Numbered from the stretch's first letter, positions 16,490 through 24,708 are shown. The stretch is DNA of 64,000 nt from Timonella senegalensis JC301 (GCF_000312125.1 NZ_HE978644.1:281713-345712); one strand, 5' to 3'. Program-made: numbers and translations. The notes: generated by a model from the sequence alone, not told the origin.

Positions 16490-16683
16490 CGGACAACGAT
16501 GTCAGAACTAAACCCAGGTCAAATCAGCTCAGTCCCGGCCGCCCAACTCTTCTAGTGCGTAGATGGCTAGCGCCGTGATAAGCGCCGACACGTGTGTTGA
16601 TGGGCATTCGTTTAGCTCGAGTTTCGAGGTGGCGGAGTGTGTTCTCACCGCCGTTTCTCTTCAGGGCGTGACACCATGTGAGC
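16490..16683. other. Intergenic stretch after the IS3 remnant
   Basis: No convincing gene. A 63-codon open frame exists on the minus strand (16524-16715) but overlaps the nitrilase start and has no ribosome site. The stretch may contain more of the degraded element. Confidence 0.3.
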
Positions 16684-17469
16684 ATGCGCATTGCAGTAGC
16701 CCAGCTCGAGGTCACCCGGGACCTTGCCCGTGCCCGCGCGCTTGCCTCGGCCGCCGCTGCAAGCGCAGCGACCTCCGGCGCTCGGCTACTTGTTCTGCCC
16801 GAGTATTCCTCGGGATTCGATCCGCGCGGCGTGGACCGCGACCTGGCTCAGCCAGCAGGCGGCTCGTTTGAGCAACGTCTCGCAGAACTCAGCGAACAAC
16901 ACAGCCTGTGCATCGTGGCCGGGGTGGTCCGCGAACACGGCGAAAAGCTCACGAACACTCTCGTGGCGCTGGACCGGGGCGAGCTCGTGGCCCAGTATGA
17001 CAAGATCCACCTGTTCGACGCATTCGGCACTAGGGAATCCGACACCTTTGACGCGGGTGCAATCGAACAGCGCGGCACGTTTGAGTGCGACCAGTTCACG
17101 ATAGGCCTCCAGACCTGCTACGATCTGAGGTTCCCAGAGATCACACGTAAGAGGGTGCTGGAAGGCGCGTCGATCGTCGTGAATCCGGCAGCGTGGGTGG
17201 CCGGGCCCAACAAACTTGCCCATTGGCGGACCTTGATTGCCGCCAGGGCAATCGAGAACACGTGCGTGATGGTCGGTGCGTCGATGGCAGGACGGGGGGT
17301 CATCGGCCATTCACTGGTGGTGGGCGCAGACGGAACCATTCGAGCGGAACTGGGCGCCGAACCCGGGCTGGCTGTGGTGGACATCGAGCAGGTGGACATA
17401 GAACTGACCCGGAACCGCAACCCCTCACTGCGTAACCGCAGGATGGGGATCGAGGCGCCGGGCCAGTAA
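16684..17469 (+). CDS. Carbon-nitrogen hydrolase (nitrilase superfamily)
   Basis: 261 residues with the full Glu-Lys-Cys triad: E40 in VLPEYSSGF, K107 in QYDKIHLFD and C145 in LQTCYDLRFPE. It is a cytoplasmic amidase or nitrilase that hydrolyses a non-peptide C-N bond. The DLRFPE and AFGTRESD features resemble the Nit1/deaminated-glutathione amidase branch, but the substrate is not settled. I choose ATG over the GTG two codons upstream; neither has a good ribosome site. It occupies the place between the Rv1083-like and Rv1085c-like genes where mycobacteria have another gene. Confidence 0.85.
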   Translation: MRIAVAQLEVTRDLARARALASAAAASAATSGARLLVLPEYSSGFDPRGVDRDLAQPAGGSFEQRLAELSEQHSLCIVAGVVREHGEKLTNTLVALDRGELVAQYDKIHLFDAFGTRESDTFDAGAIEQRGTFECDQFTIGLQTCYDLRFPEITRKRVLEGASIVVNPAAWVAGPNKLAHWRTLIAARAIENTCVMVGASMAGRGVIGHSLVVGADGTIRAELGAEPGLAVVDIEQVDIELTRNRNPSLRNRRMGIEAPGQ

Positions 17470-17494
17470 CTACACGACTACGCGGGGCGGCTGG

Positions 17495-18304
17495 TCAGCC
17501 CAAGACCGCCATCATGACTGCCACGAAGTGGCAGGTAAAGCCGATGACCGTGAACGTGTGGAAGATTTCGTGGAAGCCAAAGTACTTGGGGCTCGGGTTG
17601 GGGCGCTTGAGTGCGTAAACCACGGCGCCGAGCGTGTACGCGAGGCCGCCAGCTGCCACGAGCCAGACGATTGCCGGGCTGCCGTTACGCCAGAACTCCG
17701 GCAGGAACCACACTGCAACCCAACCGAGCGCGATGTACACGGGCACGTAAAGCCAGCGTGGGGCGGTGAGCCAAATCATACGAGCAGCAAGGCCCAGAAG
17801 GGCGCCGGACCACACGATCACGAGCAGCAGGGTCGCCGTGGACTTGGTCAGCAGCATGACCGCGAGCGGGGTGTAGGTGCCCGCGATGATCAGGAAGATG
17901 TTCGAGTGATCCCAGCGGCGCAGGCCAGCCTTGACCCCGGGGCGCCAGTTTCCCAGGTGGTACACGGCGGAGGTGCCGAACAGGAGCCAGGACGAGATCG
18001 CAAATACGATGGATGCGACCTTGGGTGCGATCGGCGGCGCGAGCACGATGAGCACGATGCCTGCGGCCAGGGCCAGCGGGAACGTGCCCGCGTGGATCCA
18101 TCCGCGCAGCTTGGGCTTGATGGCATCGAGCGCACCAGAGACGCCCTCGGCTGCCTTGGCGGCGGCCTTGGAAGCTGCCTTCGACGCAGCCGCACCGGCT
18201 TTTTCAGCCGCAGAAGTTGCTCGGTCTACGAGGGATGATTCGGCGTCGCCCGAGTCCTCCATGTCATGGGGGTCTTTGGGTGAGGTGGTCTCGATTTTAG
18301 CCAC
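17495..18304 (-). CDS. Hemolysin III/TrhA-like (PAQR family) membrane protein
   Basis: 269 residues. An Ala/Lys-rich N-terminal extension of about 65 residues (AAEKAGAAASKAASKAAAKA) precedes seven membrane segments. PAQR motifs are visible: SWLLFGTSAVYHLGNW, RRWDHSNIFLIIAGTYTPLA and FGFHEIFHTFTVIGFTCHFV, whose His and Asp residues are the likely metal ligands. Bacterial members affect membrane fluidity and lipid homeostasis. The GTG start has GGAGA six bases upstream. A 33-bp palindrome sits about 95 bp upstream. M. tuberculosis Rv1085c is the positional counterpart. Confidence 0.88.
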   Translation of the reverse strand: MAKIETTSPKDPHDMEDSGDAESSLVDRATSAAEKAGAAASKAASKAAAKAAEGVSGALDAIKPKLRGWIHAGTFPLALAAGIVLIVLAPPIAPKVASIVFAISSWLLFGTSAVYHLGNWRPGVKAGLRRWDHSNIFLIIAGTYTPLAVMLLTKSTATLLLVIVWSGALLGLAARMIWLTAPRWLYVPVYIALGWVAVWFLPEFWRNGSPAIVWLVAAGGLAYTLGAVVYALKRPNPSPKYFGFHEIFHTFTVIGFTCHFVAVMMAVLG

Positions 18305-18398
18305 GTTATCTCCACATAGGTTTGGCGTAGTCGCCTTTGCATCTCTAAGTATGTCAGGGCTCTGAAGGGCGGTGGGCGTGCCGGCCTGAGCCAGCATA

Positions 18399-18431
18399 AC
18401 CTACGCTACCGTAACTTACGGTAGCGTAGGT
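18399..18431. promoter_or_regulatory. Long palindromic operator between trhA-like gene and uppS-like gene
   Basis: CCTACGCTACCGTAA (18400-18414) and TTACGGTAGCGTAGG (18416-18430) are exact inverted copies around one central C, and the flanking A/T also pair. The size and form suit a TetR-family dimer or pair of dimers. Similar TACGGTAGCG-type sites occur near lipid genes in actinobacteria as I recall, but the regulator is not in this window. Confidence 0.65.
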
Positions 18432-18548
18432 ACGGGAATCTGTGAAGATTTACGTCACCTCGCCGATCAATCGCGCGGAGATCACCTTTCTCGGGTGGTT
18501 CGTCAAGTAACGTGAACTTGTTCCCCCAACGCCTGAAAGGCACCGCTC

Positions 18549-19310
18549 GTGTTCACACCCCCCTTCCTGTATGGCATCTACGAGGATCGAATCGCTCGTC
18601 GCCTACCGCGTCAGTCGATGCCGCGTCACGTGGGTGTGATCCTTGACGGCAACCGGCGGTGGGCAAAGTCCTTTGGCGAAACCGCTGCAACAGGTCACCA
18701 GCGCGGCGCAGACAAGATCTCGGACTTCCTCGGCTGGAGTGAGGAACTCGGAGTTGAGGTTGTCACCCTGTGGATGTTGTCTACGGATAACCTGCGCCGG
18801 GAATCCGCCGAACTGGATGCCCTCTTCGGGATCATCGAAAACGCGGTGCGGCAGCTCGCGGAGACCCAGCGATGGCGCCTGAGGGTCGTGGGCAAGCTTG
18901 ACCTTCTACCTGAGGCGCTCGCACAGAGCCTCGTGGCCTACCAGAACTCCACTGCCAACGTGGAAGGGCTCGAGGTCAACGTCGCGATTGGCTATGGTGG
19001 CCGCCACGAGATCGCTGATGCCGTGCGTTCGATGCTCAACGAGTACAAGGGCCAAGGGCTTGAACTAGAGCAGATCATCGAGAAGATCTCAGTCGAAGGG
19101 ATCAACGACCACCTCTACACCAAGGGCCAGCCCGACCCCGAGCTTGTCATCCGTACCTCCGGCGAGCAGCGACTCGGCGGGTTCCTGCTCTGGCAGTCCG
19201 CCAAGTCCGAGTTCTACTTCTGCGAGGCCTACTGGCCCGACTTCCGCCGTGTGGACTACCTGCGTGCTATGCGCGCCTTCGCCTCGCGCGAACGCCGGGA
19301 GGGCAAATAG
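18549..19310 (+). CDS. cis-isoprenyl diphosphate synthase (UppS/Rv1086-like)
   Basis: 253 residues. It condenses isopentenyl diphosphate onto allylic diphosphates in the Z configuration, supplying the polyprenyl carrier for cell wall glycans. The catalytic Asp is in VGVILDGNRRWAKS (about residue 34). VNVAIGYGGRHEI and ELVIRTSGEQRLGGFLLWQS bind substrate. The GTG start follows GAAAGG. Position beside the Rv1085c-like gene points to the Rv1086 branch, which makes short-chain Z-farnesyl diphosphate, but chain length cannot be told from sequence alone. Confidence 0.9.
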   Translation: MFTPPFLYGIYEDRIARRLPRQSMPRHVGVILDGNRRWAKSFGETAATGHQRGADKISDFLGWSEELGVEVVTLWMLSTDNLRRESAELDALFGIIENAVRQLAETQRWRLRVVGKLDLLPEALAQSLVAYQNSTANVEGLEVNVAIGYGGRHEIADAVRSMLNEYKGQGLELEQIIEKISVEGINDHLYTKGQPDPELVIRTSGEQRLGGFLLWQSAKSEFYFCEAYWPDFRRVDYLRAMRAFASRERREGK

Positions 19311-19394
19311 GCTGGATGGTGCGCGCCGCGCATCCCAGCAAACCACTCCGGTTCACCCGCCCGTTCGTCAGCACACCATCCGCGCAGGAGCCCC

Positions 19395-20141
19395 ATGTCT
19401 TCCAAAGAGTCAGCCACGACCCACTACGCCATGTGGTCCGTGTTCCAAACGGCCAACACGCTGCCCGAGGACGCCCTTGAGCGCAAGGACATGGTCCGTG
19501 AGGCGCTGCGCGCAGTGAACGGGGCCGCTGGAGGCTCGCCGGCAGGGCTGACTGTGCGCGGCTGGTACGACCTGTCGGGCATGCGTTCGGACGCTGACCT
19601 TATGGTGTGGTGGCACGCCACCACCGTAGAGGCTGTCCAGGGCGCCTACCAGCGTCTACGCCAGTCCGAACTGGGCCGGTGTCTCGACCCGATCTGGTCA
19701 AACGTGGGTGTGTACCGCGCAGACACGGGCGCAGACACCGACTCAGACACCGACGCAGAAGCAGGCGGCACTACCCAACCGGCATTCCTCGAGTCGGGCG
19801 AGCCCGGCGCCTACCTGAGCGTCAGCCCACTCGGATATTCACAGGACTGGTATCAACTGCAAGCCGAGGAGCGCTCGCGCTTACTGGCTGAGCAGGCCCA
19901 GTCCCTGGCCCAGCACGCGGGCGTGCGCACCAGCACCGTGGCGGCCTTCGCGTTGGGTGACTTTGAATGGCTGCGCGCCGTTGAGGCCCCAGAACTACAC
20001 CAGCTCGTGGACGCCTCGCGTGCTCTGCGCTCAACCGCCGCCGGACACCACGTCCGCGAGGACACTCCGGTGTTTGCCGGCCCGCGCACGGACCTCAACT
20101 CGTGGGCAGCACGACAGCCACTGTCCGACTACGACGCCTAG
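19395..20141 (+). CDS. ChdC/HemQ-family protein lacking heme-ligand and catalytic residues
   Basis: 248 residues in the chlorite-dismutase superfamily, close to actinobacterial coproheme decarboxylase (WYDLSGMRSDADLMVWWHA, AFALGDFEWLRAVEAPELHQ). Residues that should be invariant differ. In the M. tuberculosis-type stretch CVYPFVRSYEWY, this protein has SVSPLGYSQDWY, so the catalytic Tyr is Ser144 and the substrate Arg is Tyr148. In MLAEHG the heme-ligating His is Gln167 (LLAEQA). An acidic insert (ADTGADTDSDTD) sits mid-protein. The last step of the coproporphyrin route is therefore unlikely unless another residue, such as His174, substitutes. AGGAG lies five bases before the ATG. Confidence 0.85.
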   Translation: MSSKESATTHYAMWSVFQTANTLPEDALERKDMVREALRAVNGAAGGSPAGLTVRGWYDLSGMRSDADLMVWWHATTVEAVQGAYQRLRQSELGRCLDPIWSNVGVYRADTGADTDSDTDAEAGGTTQPAFLESGEPGAYLSVSPLGYSQDWYQLQAEERSRLLAEQAQSLAQHAGVRTSTVAAFALGDFEWLRAVEAPELHQLVDASRALRSTAAGHHVREDTPVFAGPRTDLNSWAARQPLSDYDA

Positions 20142-20169
20142 AACCCTGGGTTACGTCCGATAGACCACA

Positions 20170-20217
20170 AACGCCCTGCTGGCGGCCCCGTTAGGGGCCG
20201 CCACCAGGGCGTTTTTT
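20170..20217 (+). terminator. Terminator of the ChdC-like gene
   Basis: A 20-bp stem with one C-C mismatch (AACGCCCTG...GGCCCC with its partner) and a run of six T. Confidence 0.92.
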
Positions 20218-20218
20218 G

Positions 20219-20280
20219 ATTCTCGACGATTGTGGCTGGGCACCAGCGCGTGCCGGATGCCAGCCGCAATCGTCGAAAAT
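20219..20280. repeat. Inverted pair of TCGACGATTGTGGCTGG elements
   Basis: TCGACGATTGTGGCTGG (20223-20239) faces CCAGCCGCAATCGTCGA (20260-20276); 16 of 17 positions pair normally and one is G-U. The right arm holds the exact word ATTTTCGACGAT on the minus strand. It may also terminate the convergent kinase gene. Confidence 0.75.
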
Positions 20281-20285
20281 AACAA

Positions 20286-21743
20286 CTATCCGTGCATGTC
20301 CAGTTCGATCACGACCTGCGTGCCGCCGGTCTCATTGTTGGACCAGTCGATCGTGCCCTGGAGTTCGTTCGTGATGAGCGTGCGGACGATCGTGGAGCCG
20401 AGGCCCGAGCCAGGGCCGCGGCCCTCGTCGAAGCCAGCACCGTTGTCCGAGACGGTCGCTTTGAGGTGCTTGCCCGTGCGTTCCGCACGGATCTCCACGG
20501 TGCCACCGCCCGTGGCGGACAGGCCGTGCTCCACGGCGTTCGTGACCAGCTCGGTCAGAACGAGAGCGAGGGGAGTGGCCTCCTTGGCCGGGATGAGGCC
20601 AAACGAACCGCGCTGGATCGTGCGCACTGAGATTCCGGCCGCGGCCACATCCGCGGCGAGGCGCAGTGCGCGCCCGACCATCTCGTCGAACTCGACCTCC
20701 TCATCCAGGTTCTGGGAGAGGGAATCGTGGACGAGGGCGATCGTGGACACGCGACGCATGGCCTCCTCGAGGGCCTCGCGAGCCTCGGGAACCGTCATGC
20801 GGCGGGCCTGGAGGCGCAGGAGCGCGGCCACCGTTTGCAGGTTGTTCTTGACGCGGTGGTGGATCTCGCGGATCGTCGCATCCTTGGTGATGAGCTCGCG
20901 CTCGCGGCGGCGCAGTTCGGACGCGTCGCGGCACATCAGCACGGCGCCGATGCGCTCGTGGTTTTCAAGGAGGGGAACCGCGCGCACGGACAGGCACACG
21001 CCCTTGGACTCGATGTCGGTGCGCCACGGGGCGCGGCCCATCATGACCAGAGGCATCGACTCATCCACGGGGACCTTGTGCTCGATGAGTTCGGCCGTGA
21101 CCTCCACAAGGGACTGGCCGATGAGCGGGCCGAGGACGCCGAGTCGGTGGAAGCAAGATAGGGCGTTGGGGGAGGCGTAGAGGACCTCGCCCTCTGCGTT
21201 GAGGCGAAGCAGGCCGTCTCCTACACGCGGAGCGCCCCGGCGCGAGCCGGTGGCGGCGTTGGGGGAGGGGAACTCGCCCGTGGCGATCATGTTCATCAGG
21301 TCGTCGGCTGCCTCGACGTAGTTGATTTCGAGGCGAGACGGGGTGCGGCCTGAGCCGAGGTTGGTTTGGCGTGCGACCACCGCGATGGTGTGGCCGTTGC
21401 AGCGAACTGGGACGGCCTCCTCGCGCACGGCGTATGTGCCGAACCAACGTGGCTCACGGGCGCGCTGAACTTCCTCGTCCACAAGAGCCTTTTCCAGCTG
21501 TGGACGCACGGAGTCGGGAGCGAAGGTGCCCACGATGTCCTCGTAGTGCACCGTGGCGCCGGTTGAAGGGCGGCAGTGCGCTAGGGAGACAAAGTTGCCG
21601 TCCTCCGTGGGAAGCCACAGGACGAGGTCCGCAAACGCAAGGTCGGAGATGAACTGCCAGTCACCAACAAGCAGGTGCAGCCACTCCACTTGGGCTGGCT
21701 CAAGGTAGGCATACCGTTCTACAAGATCACTGAGGGTCGACAC
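20286..21743 (-). CDS. Sensor histidine kinase, PdtaS-like
   Basis: 485 residues, soluble, with no membrane segment. It has an N-terminal GAF-like domain (residues of about 1-150), a PAS-like domain (about 185-290), then a HisKA_2 dimerisation domain with the phospho-acceptor His in REIHHRVKNNLQTVAALLRL and a C-terminal ATPase domain (LTELVTNAVEHG, DNGAGFD, GSGLGSTIV). This matches PdtaS (Rv3220c), whose partner PdtaR carries an RNA-binding ANTAR domain; no such partner is in the window. The GTG start is supported by TAGTCT six bases upstream. It is a separate transcript. Confidence 0.88.
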   Translation of the reverse strand: MSTLSDLVERYAYLEPAQVEWLHLLVGDWQFISDLAFADLVLWLPTEDGNFVSLAHCRPSTGATVHYEDIVGTFAPDSVRPQLEKALVDEEVQRAREPRWFGTYAVREEAVPVRCNGHTIAVVARQTNLGSGRTPSRLEINYVEAADDLMNMIATGEFPSPNAATGSRRGAPRVGDGLLRLNAEGEVLYASPNALSCFHRLGVLGPLIGQSLVEVTAELIEHKVPVDESMPLVMMGRAPWRTDIESKGVCLSVRAVPLLENHERIGAVLMCRDASELRRRERELITKDATIREIHHRVKNNLQTVAALLRLQARRMTVPEAREALEEAMRRVSTIALVHDSLSQNLDEEVEFDEMVGRALRLAADVAAAGISVRTIQRGSFGLIPAKEATPLALVLTELVTNAVEHGLSATGGGTVEIRAERTGKHLKATVSDNGAGFDEGRGPGSGLGSTIVRTLITNELQGTIDWSNNETGGTQVVIELDMHG

Positions 21744-21749
21744 ACGTTA

Positions 21750-21755
21750 AGACTA
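21750..21755 (-). promoter_or_regulatory. Leaderless -10 element for the PdtaS-like kinase
   Basis: On the minus strand TAGTCT, then TAACGT, then GTG. Confidence 0.6.
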
Positions 21756-22068
21756 CGCGAACCCTCCAGTTGGGCGGAGGTCCTACAGCGGCCCGGCGAT
21801 GTGGCGTTCGACCGGGGTGAAAGTGTGTGAATCGGAGACGAGCCCCGGCATTCGAGTGCGAGCGCGCTGCTCAAAGGTGCCCGGCCCGAGTAGTCTTGGA
21901 GGTAGACAAGTTCGCAGGTGCGGGGTGTGGGAATCTGAGTTCTGTGCCGATTGGCGCTTCGGCTTTGACCACGATGTGCTCCGCAGTTCAATCCGCTTTC
22001 CGCGCCGCTTTGCTTCCACTTTCCGCCCCGCTTTCCATTCCTCCTTCCACGCAGCCGAAAGGGTACTG
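21756..22068. other. Intergenic stretch upstream of the DUF2505 gene
   Basis: No gene supported. A TAGTCT box at 21891-21896 could give a transcript with a leader of about 165 bases for the DUF2505 gene. The in-frame upstream extension of that gene has unusual, Arg/Ser-rich composition and is probably untranslated. Confidence 0.4.
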
Positions 22069-22584
22069 ATGAAGATCACCGAGACGATGCTCGTCAGCCA
22101 CGATGCCAAGACAGTCTTTGACACGATGTGCGACCCCGCCTACGTGGAGTACAAGAGCGAACGTGCCGGCATCACCCTGCTCTCCAACGACGTGGTCACC
22201 ACGGACGAGGGCGCAGTCACGGTGGTTACCCGCGGGTCCATGAAGTCCGATGTTGTCCCCGCTAACTTCCGCACCTTCGTGGGTTCAGAGATCGAGATCC
22301 GCCAGACCGTGGCGTGGGCCGAGGCAGAACTGTCCGAGCGCGATGGAGACGGCAAGCGCGTGGGCACCTTCGCCCTCGACATCTCGGGAGCGCCCGTGCG
22401 GATCTCCGGAACGGTCATCCTGGAGACTGCGCCAGCCGGTTCGCAGCTTGCCTACTCAGGCGAGGTCAACGCGTCGATCCCGCTGTTCGGTAACATGATC
22501 GAAAAGGCCATCGCCGGCGTCATCACGGACGTCCTGGCCAAAGAGGCGAGCTTCGCCGATGAATGGATCGCCAGCCGCGGATAA
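22069..22584 (+). CDS. DUF2505 family (SRPBCC-like) protein
   Basis: 171 residues, predicted soluble, with the START/SRPBCC-like fold of actinobacterial DUF2505. Typical parts are ETMLVSHDAKTVFDTMCDPA, EIRQTVAWAEAE and PLFGNMIEKAIAGVITDVLA. Such folds often bind hydrophobic ligands, but nothing specific is known here. The ATG follows GAAAGGG at five bases, which is preferred over the longer frame. A strong hairpin follows. Confidence 0.8.
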   Translation: MKITETMLVSHDAKTVFDTMCDPAYVEYKSERAGITLLSNDVVTTDEGAVTVVTRGSMKSDVVPANFRTFVGSEIEIRQTVAWAEAELSERDGDGKRVGTFALDISGAPVRISGTVILETAPAGSQLAYSGEVNASIPLFGNMIEKAIAGVITDVLAKEASFADEWIASRG

Positions 22585-22601
22585 TCGTCTTAGTCTTGGT
22601 T

Positions 22602-22642
22602 GCGAAGCGGCCGTCCCACCTCTGGTGGGGCGGCCGCTTCGC
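22602..22642 (+). terminator. Terminator of the DUF2505 gene
   Basis: A 19-bp stem with one G-U pair (GCGAAGCGGCCG...CCACC with its partner) and a three-base loop, followed by GTTTG. Confidence 0.8.
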
Positions 22643-22980
22643 TGTTTGTGGCTGCGGGTATGTGGCGAGTGCCGTTGGAAGTGAGCGTGGTTTCCACAGA
22701 TTCTCGACGATTGTGGTTGCGCCGGGCTCGAAAGCCACTGCTGGTGGGTGTGGGGCCGCGTTCGGGGCTTTCTTTGCGCGGGGTGTGCGGCGAGTGCCGT
22801 GTCCAGGGGTCGAGTGCCGGCTCCGCGCGACGGCACTCGACCCCTAAAAGCAGCACTTGCATGGTGGGGCGCGGGCGGGTATGCCCGCCGGAGTCTTGGT
22901 CCTCGGTGTGGGACATGCGCTGGTGGGTGCGCATGATCGTCGTGAATCATGAAAGGTCACGAGGGCGTAACGATTGGGTA
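22643..22980. other. Structured GC-rich intergenic stretch
   Basis: No gene supported. It holds an ATTCTCGACGATTGTGG element (22700-22716), two imperfect copies of GGCGAGTGCCGT (about 22664 and 22788) and the large inverted repeat listed separately. Confidence 0.4.
22805..22845. repeat. 15-bp inverted repeat
   Basis: AGGGGTCGAGTGCCG and CGGCACTCGACCCCT are exact inverted copies with an 11-base loop. It lies far from any gene end, so its role is unclear. Confidence 0.6.
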
Positions 22981-22984
22981 TACG

Positions 22985-22998
22985 TGAGAACGCTCCCA
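22985..22998. promoter_or_regulatory. Degenerate CebR-like operator
   Basis: TGAGAACGCTCCCA matches the CebR-type palindrome TGGGAGCGCTCCCA at 12 of 14 positions. It is about 75 bp upstream of the main promoter region. Confidence 0.5.
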
Positions 22999-23062
22999 AT
23001 GCTGTGAACAGCAGTTATAGCCGTTTAGGTCGTTACATTCACCGAGTTGCGGAAATGAGCAC

Positions 23063-23092
23063 TTGACTTTGTGGAAGCGCTCCCAGCATGAT
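23063..23092 (+). promoter_or_regulatory. Promoter of the cellobiose locus
   Basis: TTGACT (23063-23068) and CATGAT (23087-23092) are 18 bp apart. The operator at 23072-23085 fills the spacer. Confidence 0.5.
23072..23085. promoter_or_regulatory. CebR-like operator 1
   Basis: TGGAAGCGCTCCCA is one base from the Streptomyces CebR site TGGGAGCGCTCCCA and lies inside the promoter spacer, so binding would block RNA polymerase. Confidence 0.75.
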
Positions 23093-23104
23093 GCTTATAA
23101 CACA

Positions 23105-23118
23105 TGGGAGCGCTTCCA
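23105..23118. promoter_or_regulatory. CebR-like operator 2
   Basis: TGGGAGCGCTTCCA is the reverse complement of operator 1, centred 33 bp downstream, about three helical turns. It lies near or just after the transcription start. Confidence 0.75.
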
Positions 23119-23228
23119 TCGAGGTTGCATGGGCGCCCTCATGAATGCCAAAAGCCATCCCCCCGAATGGCTTGCGGTTCCATCACACAGCGGCACAAGC
23201 CGTACTCGTTGACAAAGGAGTCCCCGTA

Positions 23229-24560
23229 ATGATTCGTTCCACTCGCACGCGGAGAGGGGCGGCAGCGCTCGCAGGCGCATCCGTCATCGCACTCGCACTC
23301 GGTGCCTGCTCCAGCTCAGGTGACACCCCAAATGAGGGCAGCGGAACCACCAACCCAGACGAGAAGATCACCCTCACGGTCGCCACGTTCAACAACTTTG
23401 GCTACACCGACGAACTGCTCGCTGAGTACACCGCACTGCACCCAAACATCACGGTCAAGCAGAATGTGGCAGCACTCTCCGATGACGCCCGCCTCAACCT
23501 GACCACCAAGATGGCGGCAGGCGGCGAAGGCCTCGCGGACATCGAGGCAATCGAGATCGACTGGATGCCAGAACTTGAGATCGTCAAGGACAAGTTCGCG
23601 GACCTTGCCTCGGACAAGGTTGCGGGCCGCTGGCTCGACTGGAAGGAAGCCCAGGGCAAGACCTCAGACGGCAAGCTCATCGGTTACGGAACCGACATCG
23701 GCCCAGAAGCCATCTGCTACCGCGCCGACCTCTTCAAGGAAGCCGGCCTGCCAAGCGACCGCAAGGAAGTTGCCGAGCTCCTCGGCGGCGCGGACGCAAC
23801 GTGGGACAAGTACTACGAAGTGGGCAAGCAGTTCGTTGCCAACTCGGACTCCGCATGGTTTGACTCCGCGGGAGCTATCTGGCAGGGCGTTGTAGGTCAG
23901 ATCGCAGAGCCTTACGAGAACCGCGCTGACGGCTCCGCCAAGGACCTCGCCACGAACACTGAGATCAAGGCTGCATACGACAAGATCGTGGAAGTATCCG
24001 CGGAACTCTCCGGAAACTTCGACCAGTGGTCTGACGACTGGGCCGCAGCATTCCAGAACAACGGCTTCGCCACCATGCTCTGCCCAGCGTGGATGACCGG
24101 ACCAATCGAATCCAACTCCGGTGGAGTCACTGGCTGGGATGTAGCTGACGTCTTCCCAGGCGGCGGTGGAAACTGGGGCGGATCGTTCCTGACCGTGCCA
24201 AACACCGGCAAGAACGTGGAAGCAGCCAAGGAACTCGCAGCGTGGCTGACCGCACCTGAGCAGCAGGTCAAGGCGTTCAACAACGCGGGAACCTTCCCAA
24301 GCCAGATCGAAGCACTCGCCTCCGAAGACCTCAAGGCCTCCACCAACGAGTTCTTCAGCAACGCTCCAGTAGGCGAGATCTTTGCAAACCGAGCAGCAGC
24401 AGTTGACGCTGCGAACCTTCCATTCAAGGGTCCTAACTACTTCAAGATCAACAACGCGATCACCAACGCTCTTAAGCGCGTGGACGTAGAGAAGACCGAC
24501 GACGCGAAGACCTCATGGGACAAGGCAATCTCTGAGTTCAACGACTTGGGCCTCATGTGA
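23229..24560 (+). CDS. cebE: Sugar ABC transporter substrate-binding lipoprotein (CebE-like)
   Basis: 443 residues. A lipoprotein signal (MIRSTRTRRGAAALAGASVI, lipobox LGAC) precedes a class I oligosaccharide-binding fold (LTVATFNNFGYTDELLAEYT, AAFQNNGFATMLCPAWMTGP). It would capture cellobiose or cello-oligosaccharides outside the cell. The assignment rests on the locus: two permeases, a GH1 beta-glucosidase, a LacI-type regulator and CebR-like operators. The start has AAAGGAG upstream; longer frames run into the leader. No ATPase gene is present, so a shared MsiK-type ATPase elsewhere is likely. A hairpin between this gene and the permeases probably favours higher expression of the binding protein. 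Confidence 0.85.
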   Translation: MIRSTRTRRGAAALAGASVIALALGACSSSGDTPNEGSGTTNPDEKITLTVATFNNFGYTDELLAEYTALHPNITVKQNVAALSDDARLNLTTKMAAGGEGLADIEAIEIDWMPELEIVKDKFADLASDKVAGRWLDWKEAQGKTSDGKLIGYGTDIGPEAICYRADLFKEAGLPSDRKEVAELLGGADATWDKYYEVGKQFVANSDSAWFDSAGAIWQGVVGQIAEPYENRADGSAKDLATNTEIKAAYDKIVEVSAELSGNFDQWSDDWAAAFQNNGFATMLCPAWMTGPIESNSGGVTGWDVADVFPGGGGNWGGSFLTVPNTGKNVEAAKELAAWLTAPEQQVKAFNNAGTFPSQIEALASEDLKASTNEFFSNAPVGEIFANRAAAVDAANLPFKGPNYFKINNAITNALKRVDVEKTDDAKTSWDKAISEFNDLGLM

Positions 24561-24617
24561 TCTAGGGCAACCCAACGTGCAGTGAGAGCCGCGCCTGCGG
24601 GCTCACCGCACTCACCG

Positions 24618-24652
24618 GCGCCGGGTAGCTCAGCACAACTGCTACCCGGCGC
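24618..24652 (+). terminator. Intercistronic hairpin after cebE
   Basis: A perfect 12-bp stem, GCGCCGGGTAGC with GCTACCCGGCGC, without a T-tract. It likely attenuates readthrough or stabilises the cebE message. Confidence 0.6.
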
Positions 24653-24708
24653 TGCCGTGAACGCCTAAGCCCACACCACCTCGCAGCCAGAAACCCAGAG
24701 GGATTCTC

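Noticed and set aside
16524..16715. 63-codon minus-strand gene beside the IS3 remnant
   Set aside because: It has no ribosome site, overlaps the nitrilase start, and I could not assign it to a transposase family with confidence.
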